Source: Rhodococcus opacus
GTDB taxonomy: Bacteria; Actinomycetota; Actinomycetes; Mycobacteriales; Mycobacteriaceae
Direction of reading: 5' to 3'
Assembly: GCF_012396235.1 (NCBI RefSeq)
Contig: NZ_JAAXPA010000006.1
Location: 248,001 to 312,000 of the forward strand
DNA: 64,000 bases
Below are positions 1 to 8,426 of the stretch, one piece after another. A program made the translations under genes and the position numbers. Below the pieces are notes generated by a model. That model was not told the origin of the DNA. It made no database searches and saw only the letters and a list, made by a program, of their open reading frames with translations. Each line of letters begins with the position of its first letter. Position 1 is the stretch's first letter.

Positions 1-304
1 GATGGCGGCCGCGGTGGAGTTGTTCCCGGTGTTCGCCCGCGCGCATCTGCTGCGCACCTGGGGCGGCATCGTCGATGTGTGCCCCGACGCCTCCCCGATC
101 GTCGGACGCACCCCGTACGACAACGTGTATCTCAACTGTGGTTGGGGCACCGGCGGTTTCAAGGCCACCCCGGGGTTGGGCTGGTGTCTGGCGGACACCA
201 TCGCGAACGACGAACCGCACGAGTTCATCGCACCGTTCAGCCTCGACCGGTTCGTCACCGGTGCCCTCGTCGACGAGCACGGCGCCGCGGCCGTCGCCCA
301 CTGA
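1..304 (+). CDS. soxB: Sarcosine oxidase beta subunit, C-terminal part (cut by window edge)
   Basis: This is the C-terminal ~100 residues of a DAO-family FAD subunit. The visible stretch has the conserved end of the family: [19 protein letters not shown], then a [13 protein letters not shown] segment that closes the FAD-binding fold. In the heterotetrameric enzyme this subunit oxidises the N-methyl group of sarcosine in the cytoplasm. The order that follows, soxD-soxA-soxG, fixes the identity. The frame enters from the left edge, so the Met at position 2 is probably internal and the true start lies outside the window. The stop at 302-304 is 33 bases before soxD. Confidence 0.93.
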   Translation, partial: MAAAVELFPVFARAHLLRTWGGIVDVCPDASPIVGRTPYDNVYLNCGWGTGGFKATPGLGWCLADTIANDEPHEFIAPFSLDRFVTGALVDEHGAAAVAH

Positions 305-337
305 TCCCCCGTCGCGCACTGAAATTCAGGAGCCACA

Positions 338-616
338 ATGCAACTCATCGAATGCCCATGGTGCGGGTCCCGTGAGGAAACCGAGTTCCACTACGGCGGC
401 GAAGCCCACGTCCTGTATCCCGAAGACCCCGAATCGCTGACGGACGAACAATGGGCACATTTCGTGTTCTTCCGCGCGAACCCGAAAGGTCTTTTCGCGG
501 AACGGTGGAACCACAGCGCCGGCTGCCGGCGCTGGTTCAACGCCGTACGCGACACCGCCACCTACCGATTCCACAGCGTCTACCGCTTGGACGAGCAGAA
601 GCCGACGATATCGTGA
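338..616 (+). CDS. soxD: Sarcosine oxidase delta subunit
   Basis: A 92-residue zinc-binding small subunit of tetrameric sarcosine oxidase. Cys6, Cys9 (CPWCG), His59 and Cys63 (NHSAGC) fall at the positions I recall as the zinc ligands of characterised delta subunits, which makes the call firm. It has a structural role, packing between the alpha and beta subunits. AGGAG lies about 7 bases ahead of the ATG. Its TGA overlaps the GTG start of soxA (GTGA, 613-616), so translation is coupled. Confidence 0.96.
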   Translation: MQLIECPWCGSREETEFHYGGEAHVLYPEDPESLTDEQWAHFVFFRANPKGLFAERWNHSAGCRRWFNAVRDTATYRFHSVYRLDEQKPTIS

Positions 617-3477
617 ACGCACCCTTCCGCACCCGCCAGGGCGGTCGCCTCGACCGCGACACCTCCTACACCTTCACGTTCGACGGCCGGGAACTGACCG
701 GTCACCCCGGTGACACCCTCGGTTCGGCCCTGCTCGCGAACGGCGTCCACCAGATCACCACCAGCATCAAACTCGGCCGGCCCCGCGGCATCACCGCGGC
801 CTGGGCCGAGGACACCGGCGGCCTCGTCCAGATCGAGGAGCCGTTCCCCGAGCCGATGCTGCTCGCCACCACGATCGAGTTGTTCGACGGTCTCGTCGCC
901 CGCGGCATCCCCGGTCAGGGACGGCTCGCCGAGATCGCTGATTCGGCGAAGTACGACGCCAAGCACGTCCACACCGACCTCCTCGTCGCCGGCGCCGGAC
1001 CGGCCGGTCTCGCCGCCGCTCTCACCGCGGCTCGGGCAGGTGCGCGGGTGGTGCTCGTCGACGAGCAGAGCGAAGCCGGCGGAGACCTGCTCGGTAGCAC
1101 GGACCTCATCGACGGCGCCCCCGCCCTCGACTGGGTCGCGGCCGCGGTCGCCGAACTCGCGACCTACCCGGATGTGCTGCACCTGCAGCGCACCACCGCG
1201 TTCGGCAACTACGACGACGGCTTCGTCCTCGCGCTGCAGCGTCGCACCGACCATCTCGGTGTCGAGGCTCCCGCGGCGCTGAGCCGCCAACGGGTCTGGC
1301 GGATCCGCGCCCGGCACATTCTCGTCGCCGCCGGTGCGCACGAGCGTCCCGTCGTCTTCACCGACAACGACCGCCCAGGCATCATGCTCGCGCACGGCGC
1401 CCGCACCTTCCTGCACCGCTACGGTGTCAAGGTGGGCGAGCAGGCCGTCGTGTTCACCACCAACGACAGCGCGTACGAAGCCGCGATCGACCTGCACGAC
1501 GCCGGGGTCCGCATCAACGCGATCGTCGAGGCCCGCGACGAGGCACCCGCCCGCTGGCAGCGTGAGTGCGACGAGCGAGGCATCACCATCCGTACGGCGT
1601 CGGTAGTGTCCGGCACCCGCGGCAACGGCCGGATCAGCCACGCCGTCGTGTCGCACCGCACGGACACCGATCACCGGTTCCGCGTCCCCCTCGCCTGCGA
1701 CGTCCTGCTGGTCAGCGGCGGCTGGAACCCGGCCGTTCACCTGTTCTCCCAGGCCCGCGGCAAGCTCCGCTACGACGAGAACCTCGGTGCCTTCGTACCC
1801 GGCGAGGACCTCGACGGAGTCTCCGTCGCCGGGTCCGCGAACGGTGTGTTCGACCTGGACGGGTGCCTGCGCGACGGGCAGACCGCCGGCCAGTCGATCA
1901 TGCGCGATCTCGGCTTCACCGTTCCCGAACGCACGATCGACCCGGAACCTGCACCCGCGATCGAACAGTCCACTCCGCTGGTGCTCTGGCGGGTGCGGGA
2001 CGTCGCCGGTGAGGACACCCAGTTCGTCGACGTGCAGCGCGACGCGACGGTCGCCGACCTCGCCCGCGCGGTCGGCGCCGGGATGACGTCGATGGAGCAC
2101 ATCAAGCGCTACACCACCATCGGCACCGCGCACGACCAGGGCAAGACGTCCGGGGTGATCTCCTCCGGCATCACCGCCGAACTGCTGGGCAGGCCGATCG
2201 AGACACTGGGCACCACCACGTTCCGGCCGCCCTACACCCCGGTCGCGTTCGCCGCCCTCGCCGGCCGCAGCCGCGGCGCCCTCTTCGACCCCGAACGGGT
2301 GACGGCACTGCACGATTGGCACGTCGGCCGCGGCGCGGTGTTCGAGGACGTCGGCCAGTGGAAGCGTCCCCGCTTCTACCCCCTCCCCGGGGAGGACATG
2401 GACGCCGCCGTGCTGCGCGAATGCGCCGCCGTGCGCCGCAGCATCGGCATCCTCGACGGCTCCACCCTCGGCAAGATCGACGTCCAGGGCCCCGACGCCG
2501 GGGTGCTGCTCGACATGATCTACACGAACATGATGAGCACCCTGAAGGTCGGCATGGTCCGCTACGGCGTCATGTGCGGTGTCGACGGCATGGTCATCGA
2601 CGACGGCACCGTGATGCGCCTGGACGACGACCGATTCCAGGTCTTCACGACCACCGGCGGCGCCGCGAAGATCCTCGACTGGATGGAGGAATGGCTGCAG
2701 ACCGAATGGCCGCACCTGAGGGTGCGGCTCACCTCGGTCACCGAACAGTGGGCCACGTTCCCCGTCGTCGGGCCGCGCTCCCGCGACGTGATCGGTGAGG
2801 TCTTCCCCGACCTCGACGTCAGCAACGACGCGTTCCCGTTCATGGCGTGGCGCGAGACCTCCCTCGGCGGCGTCCACGTACGGGTCGCGCGGATCAGCTT
2901 CTCCGGCGAACTCGCGTTCGAGGTCAACGTCGACGGCTGGCACGCTCCCGCGGTCTGGGCGCGCCTGATCGCCGCGGGCGAGAAGTTCGACATCACCCCG
3001 TACGGCACCGAGACCATGCACGTCCTCCGCGCCGAAAAGGGCTACCCGATCATCGGTCAGGACACCGACGGCACGGTCACCCCGCAGGACCTCGGGATGA
3101 GCTGGGCCGTGTCGAAGAAGAAGCGCGACTTCATCGGGAAGCGCTCCTTCACCCGGGCCGAAAACCAGAACCCGCTGCGCAAACAGTTCGTCGGGCTGCT
3201 GCCCCTCGACAAGCAGACCGTGCTGCCCGAGGGCGCACAGATCATCGAAGAGGCGTTGGACGGCATCCTGCCGCCCGCACCGGTGCCGATGCTCGGGCAC
3301 GTCACGTCGAGCTACCTCAGCGCCGAACTCGGCCGCCCGTTCGGGCTCGCCCTCGTCAAGGGCGGCCGGGCCCGGCTCGGCGACACCCTGCACGTCCCGG
3401 TGGACGGAACCCTGGTCGCCGTCGAGGTCACCGGTTCCGTCCTCGTCGATCCCGAAGGAGCACGCCGCGATGGCTGA
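613..3477 (+). CDS. soxA: Sarcosine oxidase alpha subunit
   Basis: A 954-residue alpha subunit, the usual length. An N-terminal ferredoxin-like segment (TFDGRELTGHPGDTLGSALLANG) comes first. A Rossmann dinucleotide fold follows (VAGAGPAGLAAALTAARAG, near residues 120-140), then a long linker and a C-terminal GcvT-like folate-binding half from about residue 570. The subunit binds NAD and carries the tetrahydrofolate site, so the methyl group of sarcosine leaves as 5,10-methylene-tetrahydrofolate rather than formaldehyde. The GTG at 613 was chosen because it overlaps the soxD stop and gives the family length. The frame is open upstream to 451, but that stretch lies inside soxD. The 3' end overlaps the soxG start by 8 bases. 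Confidence 0.96.
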   Translation: MNAPFRTRQGGRLDRDTSYTFTFDGRELTGHPGDTLGSALLANGVHQITTSIKLGRPRGITAAWAEDTGGLVQIEEPFPEPMLLATTIELFDGLVARGIPGQGRLAEIADSAKYDAKHVHTDLLVAGAGPAGLAAALTAARAGARVVLVDEQSEAGGDLLGSTDLIDGAPALDWVAAAVAELATYPDVLHLQRTTAFGNYDDGFVLALQRRTDHLGVEAPAALSRQRVWRIRARHILVAAGAHERPVVFTDNDRPGIMLAHGARTFLHRYGVKVGEQAVVFTTNDSAYEAAIDLHDAGVRINAIVEARDEAPARWQRECDERGITIRTASVVSGTRGNGRISHAVVSHRTDTDHRFRVPLACDVLLVSGGWNPAVHLFSQARGKLRYDENLGAFVPGEDLDGVSVAGSANGVFDLDGCLRDGQTAGQSIMRDLGFTVPERTIDPEPAPAIEQSTPLVLWRVRDVAGEDTQFVDVQRDATVADLARAVGAGMTSMEHIKRYTTIGTAHDQGKTSGVISSGITAELLGRPIETLGTTTFRPPYTPVAFAALAGRSRGALFDPERVTALHDWHVGRGAVFEDVGQWKRPRFYPLPGEDMDAAVLRECAAVRRSIGILDGSTLGKIDVQGPDAGVLLDMIYTNMMSTLKVGMVRYGVMCGVDGMVIDDGTVMRLDDDRFQVFTTTGGAAKILDWMEEWLQTEWPHLRVRLTSVTEQWATFPVVGPRSRDVIGEVFPDLDVSNDAFPFMAWRETSLGGVHVRVARISFSGELAFEVNVDGWHAPAVWARLIAAGEKFDITPYGTETMHVLRAEKGYPIIGQDTDGTVTPQDLGMSWAVSKKKRDFIGKRSFTRAENQNPLRKQFVGLLPLDKQTVLPEGAQIIEEALDGILPPAPVPMLGHVTSSYLSAELGRPFGLALVKGGRARLGDTLHVPVDGTLVAVEVTGSVLVDPEGARRDG

Positions 3478-4063
3478 CACCCTCGTCCCCCTCAGCCCCC
3501 TGCACGGTTGGGACCAGAAATTCTCCGAACTCCCCGAGTCGGTGACCATCACCGAGGAACCGTTCGTCGCGATGGTCGACCTGTGGGTCGACCCGGCCGG
3601 ACCGGGAGCCGCGGCCGCCGCGGCGGTCCTCGGGTTCGACCTCCCCACCGCGGCGTCGACGTCCGCCGGCACCGACGCGATGACCGCGGTCTGGCTCGGT
3701 CCCGAGGAGTGGCTGGTCACCACGCGGTCACAGCCGGCGCCCGCGCTCGAATCGGACCTGCGGGCGGCGGCGGCCCCCCACGGCGGTGCCGCGATCGACG
3801 TCTCCGGACAGCGAACCACCCTGCGGCTGCGCGGCACTCACGCCCGCGACGTCCTCGAGAAGGGTTGCTCACTGGATCTGCATCCCACGGTGTTCGTCCG
3901 CAGCACTGCGGCGCAGACCATGCTCGGCCTCGCGGGCGTGATCCTGATCGCGCTCGACGACCGGGGAACCGACTACCGGATCCTCGTGCGGTCGTCGTTC
4001 GCCCGGTATCTCGCGGAGTGGCTGATCGACGCCGCCGAGGAGTTCGGCGTCGACCCCGTGTAA
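3470..4063 (+). CDS. soxG: Sarcosine oxidase gamma subunit
   Basis: A 197-residue gamma subunit, related to the N-terminal half of GcvT-type proteins. It is recognised by SPLHGWDQKFSEL near the start, WLGPEEWL in the middle and the DVSGQRTTLRLRGTHARDVLEKGCSLDLHP stretch that follows, together with its place directly after soxA. It completes the BDAG order of the operon. It starts inside the last codons of soxA, with the AAGGAG ribosome site within the soxA coding sequence. An 81-base gap to folP follows. Confidence 0.94.
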   Translation: MADTLVPLSPLHGWDQKFSELPESVTITEEPFVAMVDLWVDPAGPGAAAAAAVLGFDLPTAASTSAGTDAMTAVWLGPEEWLVTTRSQPAPALESDLRAAAAPHGGAAIDVSGQRTTLRLRGTHARDVLEKGCSLDLHPTVFVRSTAAQTMLGLAGVILIALDDRGTDYRILVRSSFARYLAEWLIDAAEEFGVDPV

Positions 4064-4144
4064 GCGACAGCGCCGGTTCGGTGGACGGCACGGCGTCGTC
4101 CACCGGACCGATCCCCCCCCCCTTCTGGAAGGAGGTGCGCCCGA

Positions 4145-5044
4145 ATGGTTCCGTTCCCGACGCTCACCGCCACCGGCCCCGGCCGACTGCTCGAGGCTCT
4201 CGCACGCGATGTTCCCCTGGTCTGCGGCATCGTCAACGTGACCCCGGATTCGTTCTCCGACGGTGGCCGATACCTCGACACCGAGGCCGCGGTCGAGCAC
4301 GCCCTGTCTCTGGTCGCGGAGGGCGCCGACCTCCTCGACGTCGGGGGCGAGTCGACCCGTCCCGGGTCCCGCCCGCCGTCCGTCGCGGAGGAGATCGCGC
4401 GCGTGGTGCCGGTAGTCGCGGCACTCGCGATGTCGACGTCGGTCCCGATCTCGGTCGACACCTCGAGACCGGACGTCATGCGGGAGGCGGTCGCCGCCGG
4501 CGCGTCGATGATCAACGACGTTCGTGCCCTCCGACTTCCGGGTGCGCTGCGGGCTGCCGCCGATCTCGACGTGCCCGTGTGCCTGATGCACATGCGCGGC
4601 GAGCCCGAAACGATGCAGACGTCGCCGGAGTACGGCGACGTCGTGTCCGAGGTGCGCCGGTTCCTCGTCGACCGTGTCGGCGCCTGCCGGGGAGTGGGAA
4701 TTCCCCTCGAGCACCTCATGGTCGACCCGGGTTTCGGCTTCGGCAAGACCCTCGCCCACAACCTTGCACTGTTGTCCGAACTTCGGCAGATGACGGATCT
4801 CGGTGTTCCCGTGATGGCCGGACTGTCCCGGAAAGGCATGCTGGGCACGATCACCGGTCGCAGCGTCCACCACCGTCAGGCCGCCTCGGTGGCCGCTGCG
4901 CTGATCGCCGCACAGAACGGGGCAGCTGTACTCCGGGTGCACGACGTGGCCGCCACCGTGGACGCGATGTCCGTGCTCCGCGCGCTCGTATATCCTGGTC
5001 GCGCAAACTCCAGTCCCGCGTCGAATCGAGCCTCCGCACTGTGA
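4145..5044 (+). CDS. folP: Dihydropteroate synthase (operon-borne copy)
   Basis: A 299-residue dihydropteroate synthase, which condenses p-aminobenzoate with hydroxymethyl-dihydropterin diphosphate in folate synthesis. All signature motifs are present: GIVNVTPDSFSDGG, DVGGESTRPG, the MHMRG loop, DPGFGFGKT, GLSRK and the closing RVHD. AAGGAGG sits about 7 bases before the ATG. Its place inside a sarcosine oxidase operon suggests a second folP that raises folate supply when sarcosine supplies one-carbon units; this role is inferred. The TGA overlaps the GTG start of the next gene (GTGA, 5041-5044). Confidence 0.93.
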   Translation: MVPFPTLTATGPGRLLEALARDVPLVCGIVNVTPDSFSDGGRYLDTEAAVEHALSLVAEGADLLDVGGESTRPGSRPPSVAEEIARVVPVVAALAMSTSVPISVDTSRPDVMREAVAAGASMINDVRALRLPGALRAAADLDVPVCLMHMRGEPETMQTSPEYGDVVSEVRRFLVDRVGACRGVGIPLEHLMVDPGFGFGKTLAHNLALLSELRQMTDLGVPVMAGLSRKGMLGTITGRSVHHRQAASVAAALIAAQNGAAVLRVHDVAATVDAMSVLRALVYPGRANSSPASNRASAL

Positions 5045-5742
5045 ACAGCTCCGTGTCCGCCGCCGGTCTCGCGACCATCGATACCGCTGGGGTCCAGCCG
5101 ATCGGTAGTGCTGAGGCACAGCTGATCGGTGCCGGTGCCCAGCTGATGGAGACGATGTTTCACGATCCGCGGACCGGCCTGCGGCACGCGGAGCGTCACC
5201 TGCGGCGTCTGGCCCGTTCCGCGGCCGTGCTCGGGTACGAGTTCCGGGAACGTGACGTCCGGCGCCGACTCACCCAGCGGCTGTCCGGCGTCGGGCCGGC
5301 TCGGGTCCGCGTGCGCCTGCACCGCGACGGCGGTGTGGACGTCGACGTCTTCGGGCCGCCGGTCGCACCCGCGTCGGTGTCTCTCGTGCTCGACGACGAG
5401 CCCGTCGACTCCCGGGACGTCCTCCTCGGACACAAGACGACGTTGCGCGAGCGATACGACCGCAGACGACACCGCCATCCCGGGGCCGGCGACGTCGTGC
5501 TGGTCAACGAACTCGGGCACGTCACCGAGACCACGATCGCGAATCTCGCCGCCCGGATCGACGGCGTCTGGTGGACGCCACCATTGGCGTCGGGGTGCCT
5601 GCCGGGTGTCGAGCGGTCCTGGCAGCTCGACCGCGGGCTGATGCGCGAACGCATTCTCACGCCGGGCGATCTCCTGGCCGCCGAGGCGCTCGCCGTGACG
5701 AGCTCACTCAAAGGCGTGCTGCCCGCGACCCTCCGGCCGTAG
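5041..5742 (+). CDS. Aminodeoxychorismate lyase-like protein (class IV PLP fold)
   Basis: A 233-residue protein of the branched-chain aminotransferase/4-amino-4-deoxychorismate lyase fold. The second half carries the family marks: a lysine in LGHKTTLRERYDR (candidate PLP Schiff-base Lys), VLVNELGHVTETTIANL and TPPLASGCLPGVER. PabC makes p-aminobenzoate, the co-substrate of FolP, so folP and this gene form a p-aminobenzoate-to-dihydropteroate pair translationally coupled by GTGA. The sequence resembles the lyase half of fused PabB-PabC proteins as much as free PabC, so no gene symbol is given. The GTG at 5041 was chosen for the overlap. Confidence 0.8.
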   Translation: MNSSVSAAGLATIDTAGVQPIGSAEAQLIGAGAQLMETMFHDPRTGLRHAERHLRRLARSAAVLGYEFRERDVRRRLTQRLSGVGPARVRVRLHRDGGVDVDVFGPPVAPASVSLVLDDEPVDSRDVLLGHKTTLRERYDRRRHRHPGAGDVVLVNELGHVTETTIANLAARIDGVWWTPPLASGCLPGVERSWQLDRGLMRERILTPGDLLAAEALAVTSSLKGVLPATLRP

Positions 5743-5818
5743 CCTGCGTCGTTTCCGGATGTAGTGCACACCACCTCTTGACCCGCCTCCGCACCTGACC
5801 TACTGTTATCGCACACAC

Positions 5819-5836
5819 TGATATATCAATATCAGA
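5819..5836. promoter_or_regulatory. Perfect palindrome upstream of the H-like gene
   Basis: CTGATATATCAATATCAG has perfect 7-base arms around a 4-base spacer in a locally AT-rich gap, 60 bases before the ATG at 5896. The decamer TTATCGCACA (5807-5816) lies just upstream and recurs before the IclR gene at 60494. The site is a plausible operator; the binding protein is unknown. Confidence 0.5.
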
Positions 5837-5895
5837 CCTATTGGATCACACGCGCGACTCCGCGACCACAACGCCCGACTGTCAAAGGAAAAGGC

Positions 5896-6309
5896 ATGAG
5901 AGCTGGAAAGATTCCCTCGGATCGACGGTTCACGGCGACACACAGCTGGTTGGCCCTCGCACCGGGACAGAGCTTCTCCGACTACCCGCTCCGGGCCGGG
6001 GTCACGGACACGGCACTCGACGAGATCGAGGTGGTCGGGCTTGAACTTCCGGCAGTGCGCAGCACGATCGAAGCGGGCGCACCCTGCGCGCTCGTCTGGA
6101 CGTCCGCGCGGACCGTCGTCACGGTGTTTGCGCCGATCAGCGGACTCGTCACGATGACGAATGACGACGCCCTCGCGAACCCGCAACTCGTCGCCGACGA
6201 CCCGTTCCATCGCGGCTGGCTGTTCGCCGTCCTCCCCTCACCGACGTCGTCCGCCTACGGACTTCTCACCCCCGCGCAATACACACACGAACTCAGTGAG
6301 GCGGTGTAA
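5896..6309 (+). CDS. Glycine cleavage H-like protein lacking the lipoyl lysine
   Basis: A 137-residue protein with the full architecture of glycine cleavage H protein. It has HSWLAL near residue 16, [12 protein letters not shown], the ELP turn, the hairpin core ([14 protein letters not shown], residues 70-83) and the C-terminal [16 protein letters not shown]. In a true H protein the hairpin reads ESVKAASDxYAPVSG and its lysine carries lipoate. Here the aligned residue is Arg72, so the protein probably cannot be lipoylated. It sits between the sox/folate genes and serine dehydratase. A regulatory, chaperone or folate-related role is possible; the function is unknown. Confidence 0.75.
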   Translation: MRAGKIPSDRRFTATHSWLALAPGQSFSDYPLRAGVTDTALDEIEVVGLELPAVRSTIEAGAPCALVWTSARTVVTVFAPISGLVTMTNDDALANPQLVADDPFHRGWLFAVLPSPTSSAYGLLTPAQYTHELSEAV

Positions 6310-6313
6310 TCCC

Positions 6314-7696
6314 ATGACCATCAGCGTGTTCGACCTGTTCTCCGTCGGCATCGGCCCCTCGAGTTCGCACACCGTCGGACCGATGCGCGCCGCCGCACGG
6401 TTCGTCTCCGACCTCCGCGCTCTCGACGCCCTGCCCGCAGTCGCGGACATCCGCGTCGACCTGTACGGGTCGCTCGCAGCCACGGGAGCGGGCCACGGAA
6501 CGATGTCCGCGGTGCTGCTCGGACTCGAGGGGTACTTTCCCGAGAAGATCGAGACCGAGGAGATGGAACGACGTCTCGAGGAGATGCGCAGTACCCGGCA
6601 CATCAGGGTCGGCGGATCCCACGAGGTCGCGCTCGCCGAGGACGAGATCGTCCTCCATCCGCTGACCATCCTGCCGCTGCACCCGAACGGGATGAAAATA
6701 ACCGCGTCCACCGCCACCGGCGTCGAGATCCACAGCGAAACCTACTTTTCCATCGGCGGCGGCTTCGTCGTCACCGAAGCGGAGAGCGCGGAGCCGCCGG
6801 CCACCGCCACCGGCGGTCTGTCGTTCGGGTCCGCCAAGGAACTCCTCGACGTCGCGGCCCGCCACGGCTACGCCATCAGTGACGTGATGCTCCAGTTCGA
6901 ACGCGAAACGCGGTCGACCGTGGAGATCTACGAGCGGCTCCTGCATATCCGCGACGTCATGGTGGAATGCGAGAAGCGCGGGATCGCGCGCGACGGAATT
7001 CTTCCCGGCGCTCTGCGCGTGCGCCGGCGCGCACGGGACTGGTACCTGCGCCTGAATAAGGAAGACCCGCACCGTGATCCCGCATTCGCCGAGGACTGGG
7101 TCAACCTCGTCGCGCTGGCCGTCAACGAGGAGAACGCATCCGGTGGCCGGATCGTCACCGCGCCGACCAACGGGGCCGCGGGCATCATCCCCGCGGTGCT
7201 GCACTACGCCGTTCACTACACCCCGGCCGGGAAGTCGGATCCCGACGACACCGCGATCCGCTTCCTCCTCGCCGCCGGCGCCGTCGGATCGCTGTACAAG
7301 GAACGCGCGTCGATCTCCGGAGCCGAGGTCGGCTGCCAGGGCGAGGTGGGTTCCGCGGCGTCCATGGCCGCTGCCGGGCTTGCGGAGATCCTCGGCGGCA
7401 CAATCGAACAGGTGGAGAATGCCGCGGAGATCGCGATGGAGCACAGCCTCGGACTCACCTGCGACCCCATCGAAGGACTGGTGCAGATTCCGTGCATCGA
7501 ACGCAACGCGATCTCGGCGGGCAAGGCCATCAACGCCGCTCGCATGGCCCTGCGCGGCGACGGCACCCACCGGGTCAGCCTCGACCAGGTGATCGAGACG
7601 ATGCGCTCGACCGGCGCAGACATGCTGTCGAAGTACAAGGAAACGTCGACCGGTGGTCTGGCCGTCAACGTCCCGGTCAACTATGTCGAGTGCTGA
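6314..7696 (+). CDS. sdaA: L-serine ammonia-lyase (iron-sulfur type, single chain)
   Basis: A 460-residue one-chain L-serine dehydratase, deaminating serine to pyruvate and ammonia. The N-terminal beta domain begins [20 protein letters not shown]. The alpha domain shows [21 protein letters not shown], the [22 protein letters not shown] stretch and the [18 protein letters not shown] cluster, whose cysteines ligate the [4Fe-4S] centre. Next to sarcosine oxidase it drains the serine formed from glycine plus methylene-tetrahydrofolate (serine hydroxymethyltransferase is not in the window). The ATG at 6314 is only 4 bases after the H-like gene, so they are probably co-transcribed. Confidence 0.95.
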   Translation: MTISVFDLFSVGIGPSSSHTVGPMRAAARFVSDLRALDALPAVADIRVDLYGSLAATGAGHGTMSAVLLGLEGYFPEKIETEEMERRLEEMRSTRHIRVGGSHEVALAEDEIVLHPLTILPLHPNGMKITASTATGVEIHSETYFSIGGGFVVTEAESAEPPATATGGLSFGSAKELLDVAARHGYAISDVMLQFERETRSTVEIYERLLHIRDVMVECEKRGIARDGILPGALRVRRRARDWYLRLNKEDPHRDPAFAEDWVNLVALAVNEENASGGRIVTAPTNGAAGIIPAVLHYAVHYTPAGKSDPDDTAIRFLLAAGAVGSLYKERASISGAEVGCQGEVGSAASMAAAGLAEILGGTIEQVENAAEIAMEHSLGLTCDPIEGLVQIPCIERNAISAGKAINAARMALRGDGTHRVSLDQVIETMRSTGADMLSKYKETSTGGLAVNVPVNYVEC

Positions 7697-7697
7697 C

Positions 7698-8426
7698 ATG
7701 ATCACCGACGAACTTCGCCTTCTCCCCGCCCGCGCCGCGCACTTCATCCGGCGGCACCCGGTTCCGAAGCGCGGCGACTTCGCACCCGAGACCCGGCTGT
7801 CGGTGCTCGACGTCCTCGTGCACTGCGCACCGGTCCGCGGCGACGCGTTCGTGGCCTTCCAGCTCCTCAGCCGGCGCGAGCTGCCCGGCTCGTACCTTCT
7901 CCACGTCGACGTCGTGGACGACGCGCTGTCCGCCCTCGACACGTTCGCCGTCACCGAGTACGAATGCGAGCAGAGTTTCGGCCCGAACTGGCAGGACGTC
8001 GTGCGACACGCCGTGGAAGCGGCAGCCCTCCTGCACGGGCACTTCGGAGCACTGACGCGGACGACAAGCGTCGCCGACAGCCGCAGGCGGCTCGGCGCCT
8101 GGGCCTGCGCACGCGATGCGGCCTGGGAAGCGGGCCGCATCAAATCCTGGTACCGCGCCCAGGACGCCGCGTGGGAACGACACTTCATGGACGAGGCGAC
8201 AGTGCGCGAGGACGAGCAACTGTGCGCGGACATCGCGACCGCGGTGCGCGACGCGGCAGCAGCGCACGCCGTGTCGGATCTCGTCGGGCGGCACGATTTC
8301 ACCAGCGCACACTTCGACACACTGCTCGCCCCGTGGCGGACGGCCGCCGCGCACCTGCTCCCGCGGGATGACTACTGCGCGGCCGCGAGCACAGTGTCGA
8401 CGAACGTCCGCGGCAGGTCGGGATGA
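7698..8426 (+). CDS. Uncharacterised protein downstream of serine dehydratase
   Basis: A 242-residue protein of no family I recognise. It is predicted soluble, with no signal or membrane segment, and rich in Ala, Arg and His. The central region is strongly helical and has aromatic-rich stretches (WACARDAAWEAGRIKSWYRAQDAAWERHFM). The ATG is 1 base after the sdaA stop, so it is almost certainly co-expressed with the sarcosine/serine genes. Its last 55 bases overlap the end of the convergent kinase gene. GC-rich codon use matches its neighbours. A role in one-carbon or amine metabolism is only implied by position. Confidence 0.7.
   Translation: MITDELRLLPARAAHFIRRHPVPKRGDFAPETRLSVLDVLVHCAPVRGDAFVAFQLLSRRELPGSYLLHVDVVDDALSALDTFAVTEYECEQSFGPNWQDVVRHAVEAAALLHGHFGALTRTTSVADSRRRLGAWACARDAAWEAGRIKSWYRAQDAAWERHFMDEATVREDEQLCADIATAVRDAAAAHAVSDLVGRHDFTSAHFDTLLAPWRTAAAHLLPRDDYCAAASTVSTNVRGRSG

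Noticed and set aside
451..612. Upstream extension of soxA
   Set aside because: It lies wholly inside soxD in another frame; the GTG at 613 overlaps the soxD stop and gives the family length.
580..3837. A 1085-codon open frame antisense to soxA and soxG
   Set aside because: It mirrors high-GC third-position bias of soxA, is rich in Arg, Gly, Asp and Val and shows no domain; soxA on the other strand has clear motifs.
3508..5040. A long N-terminal extension of the aminodeoxychorismate lyase-like frame
   Set aside because: It runs through soxG and folP in a shadow frame; the GTG at 5041 overlaps the folP stop.
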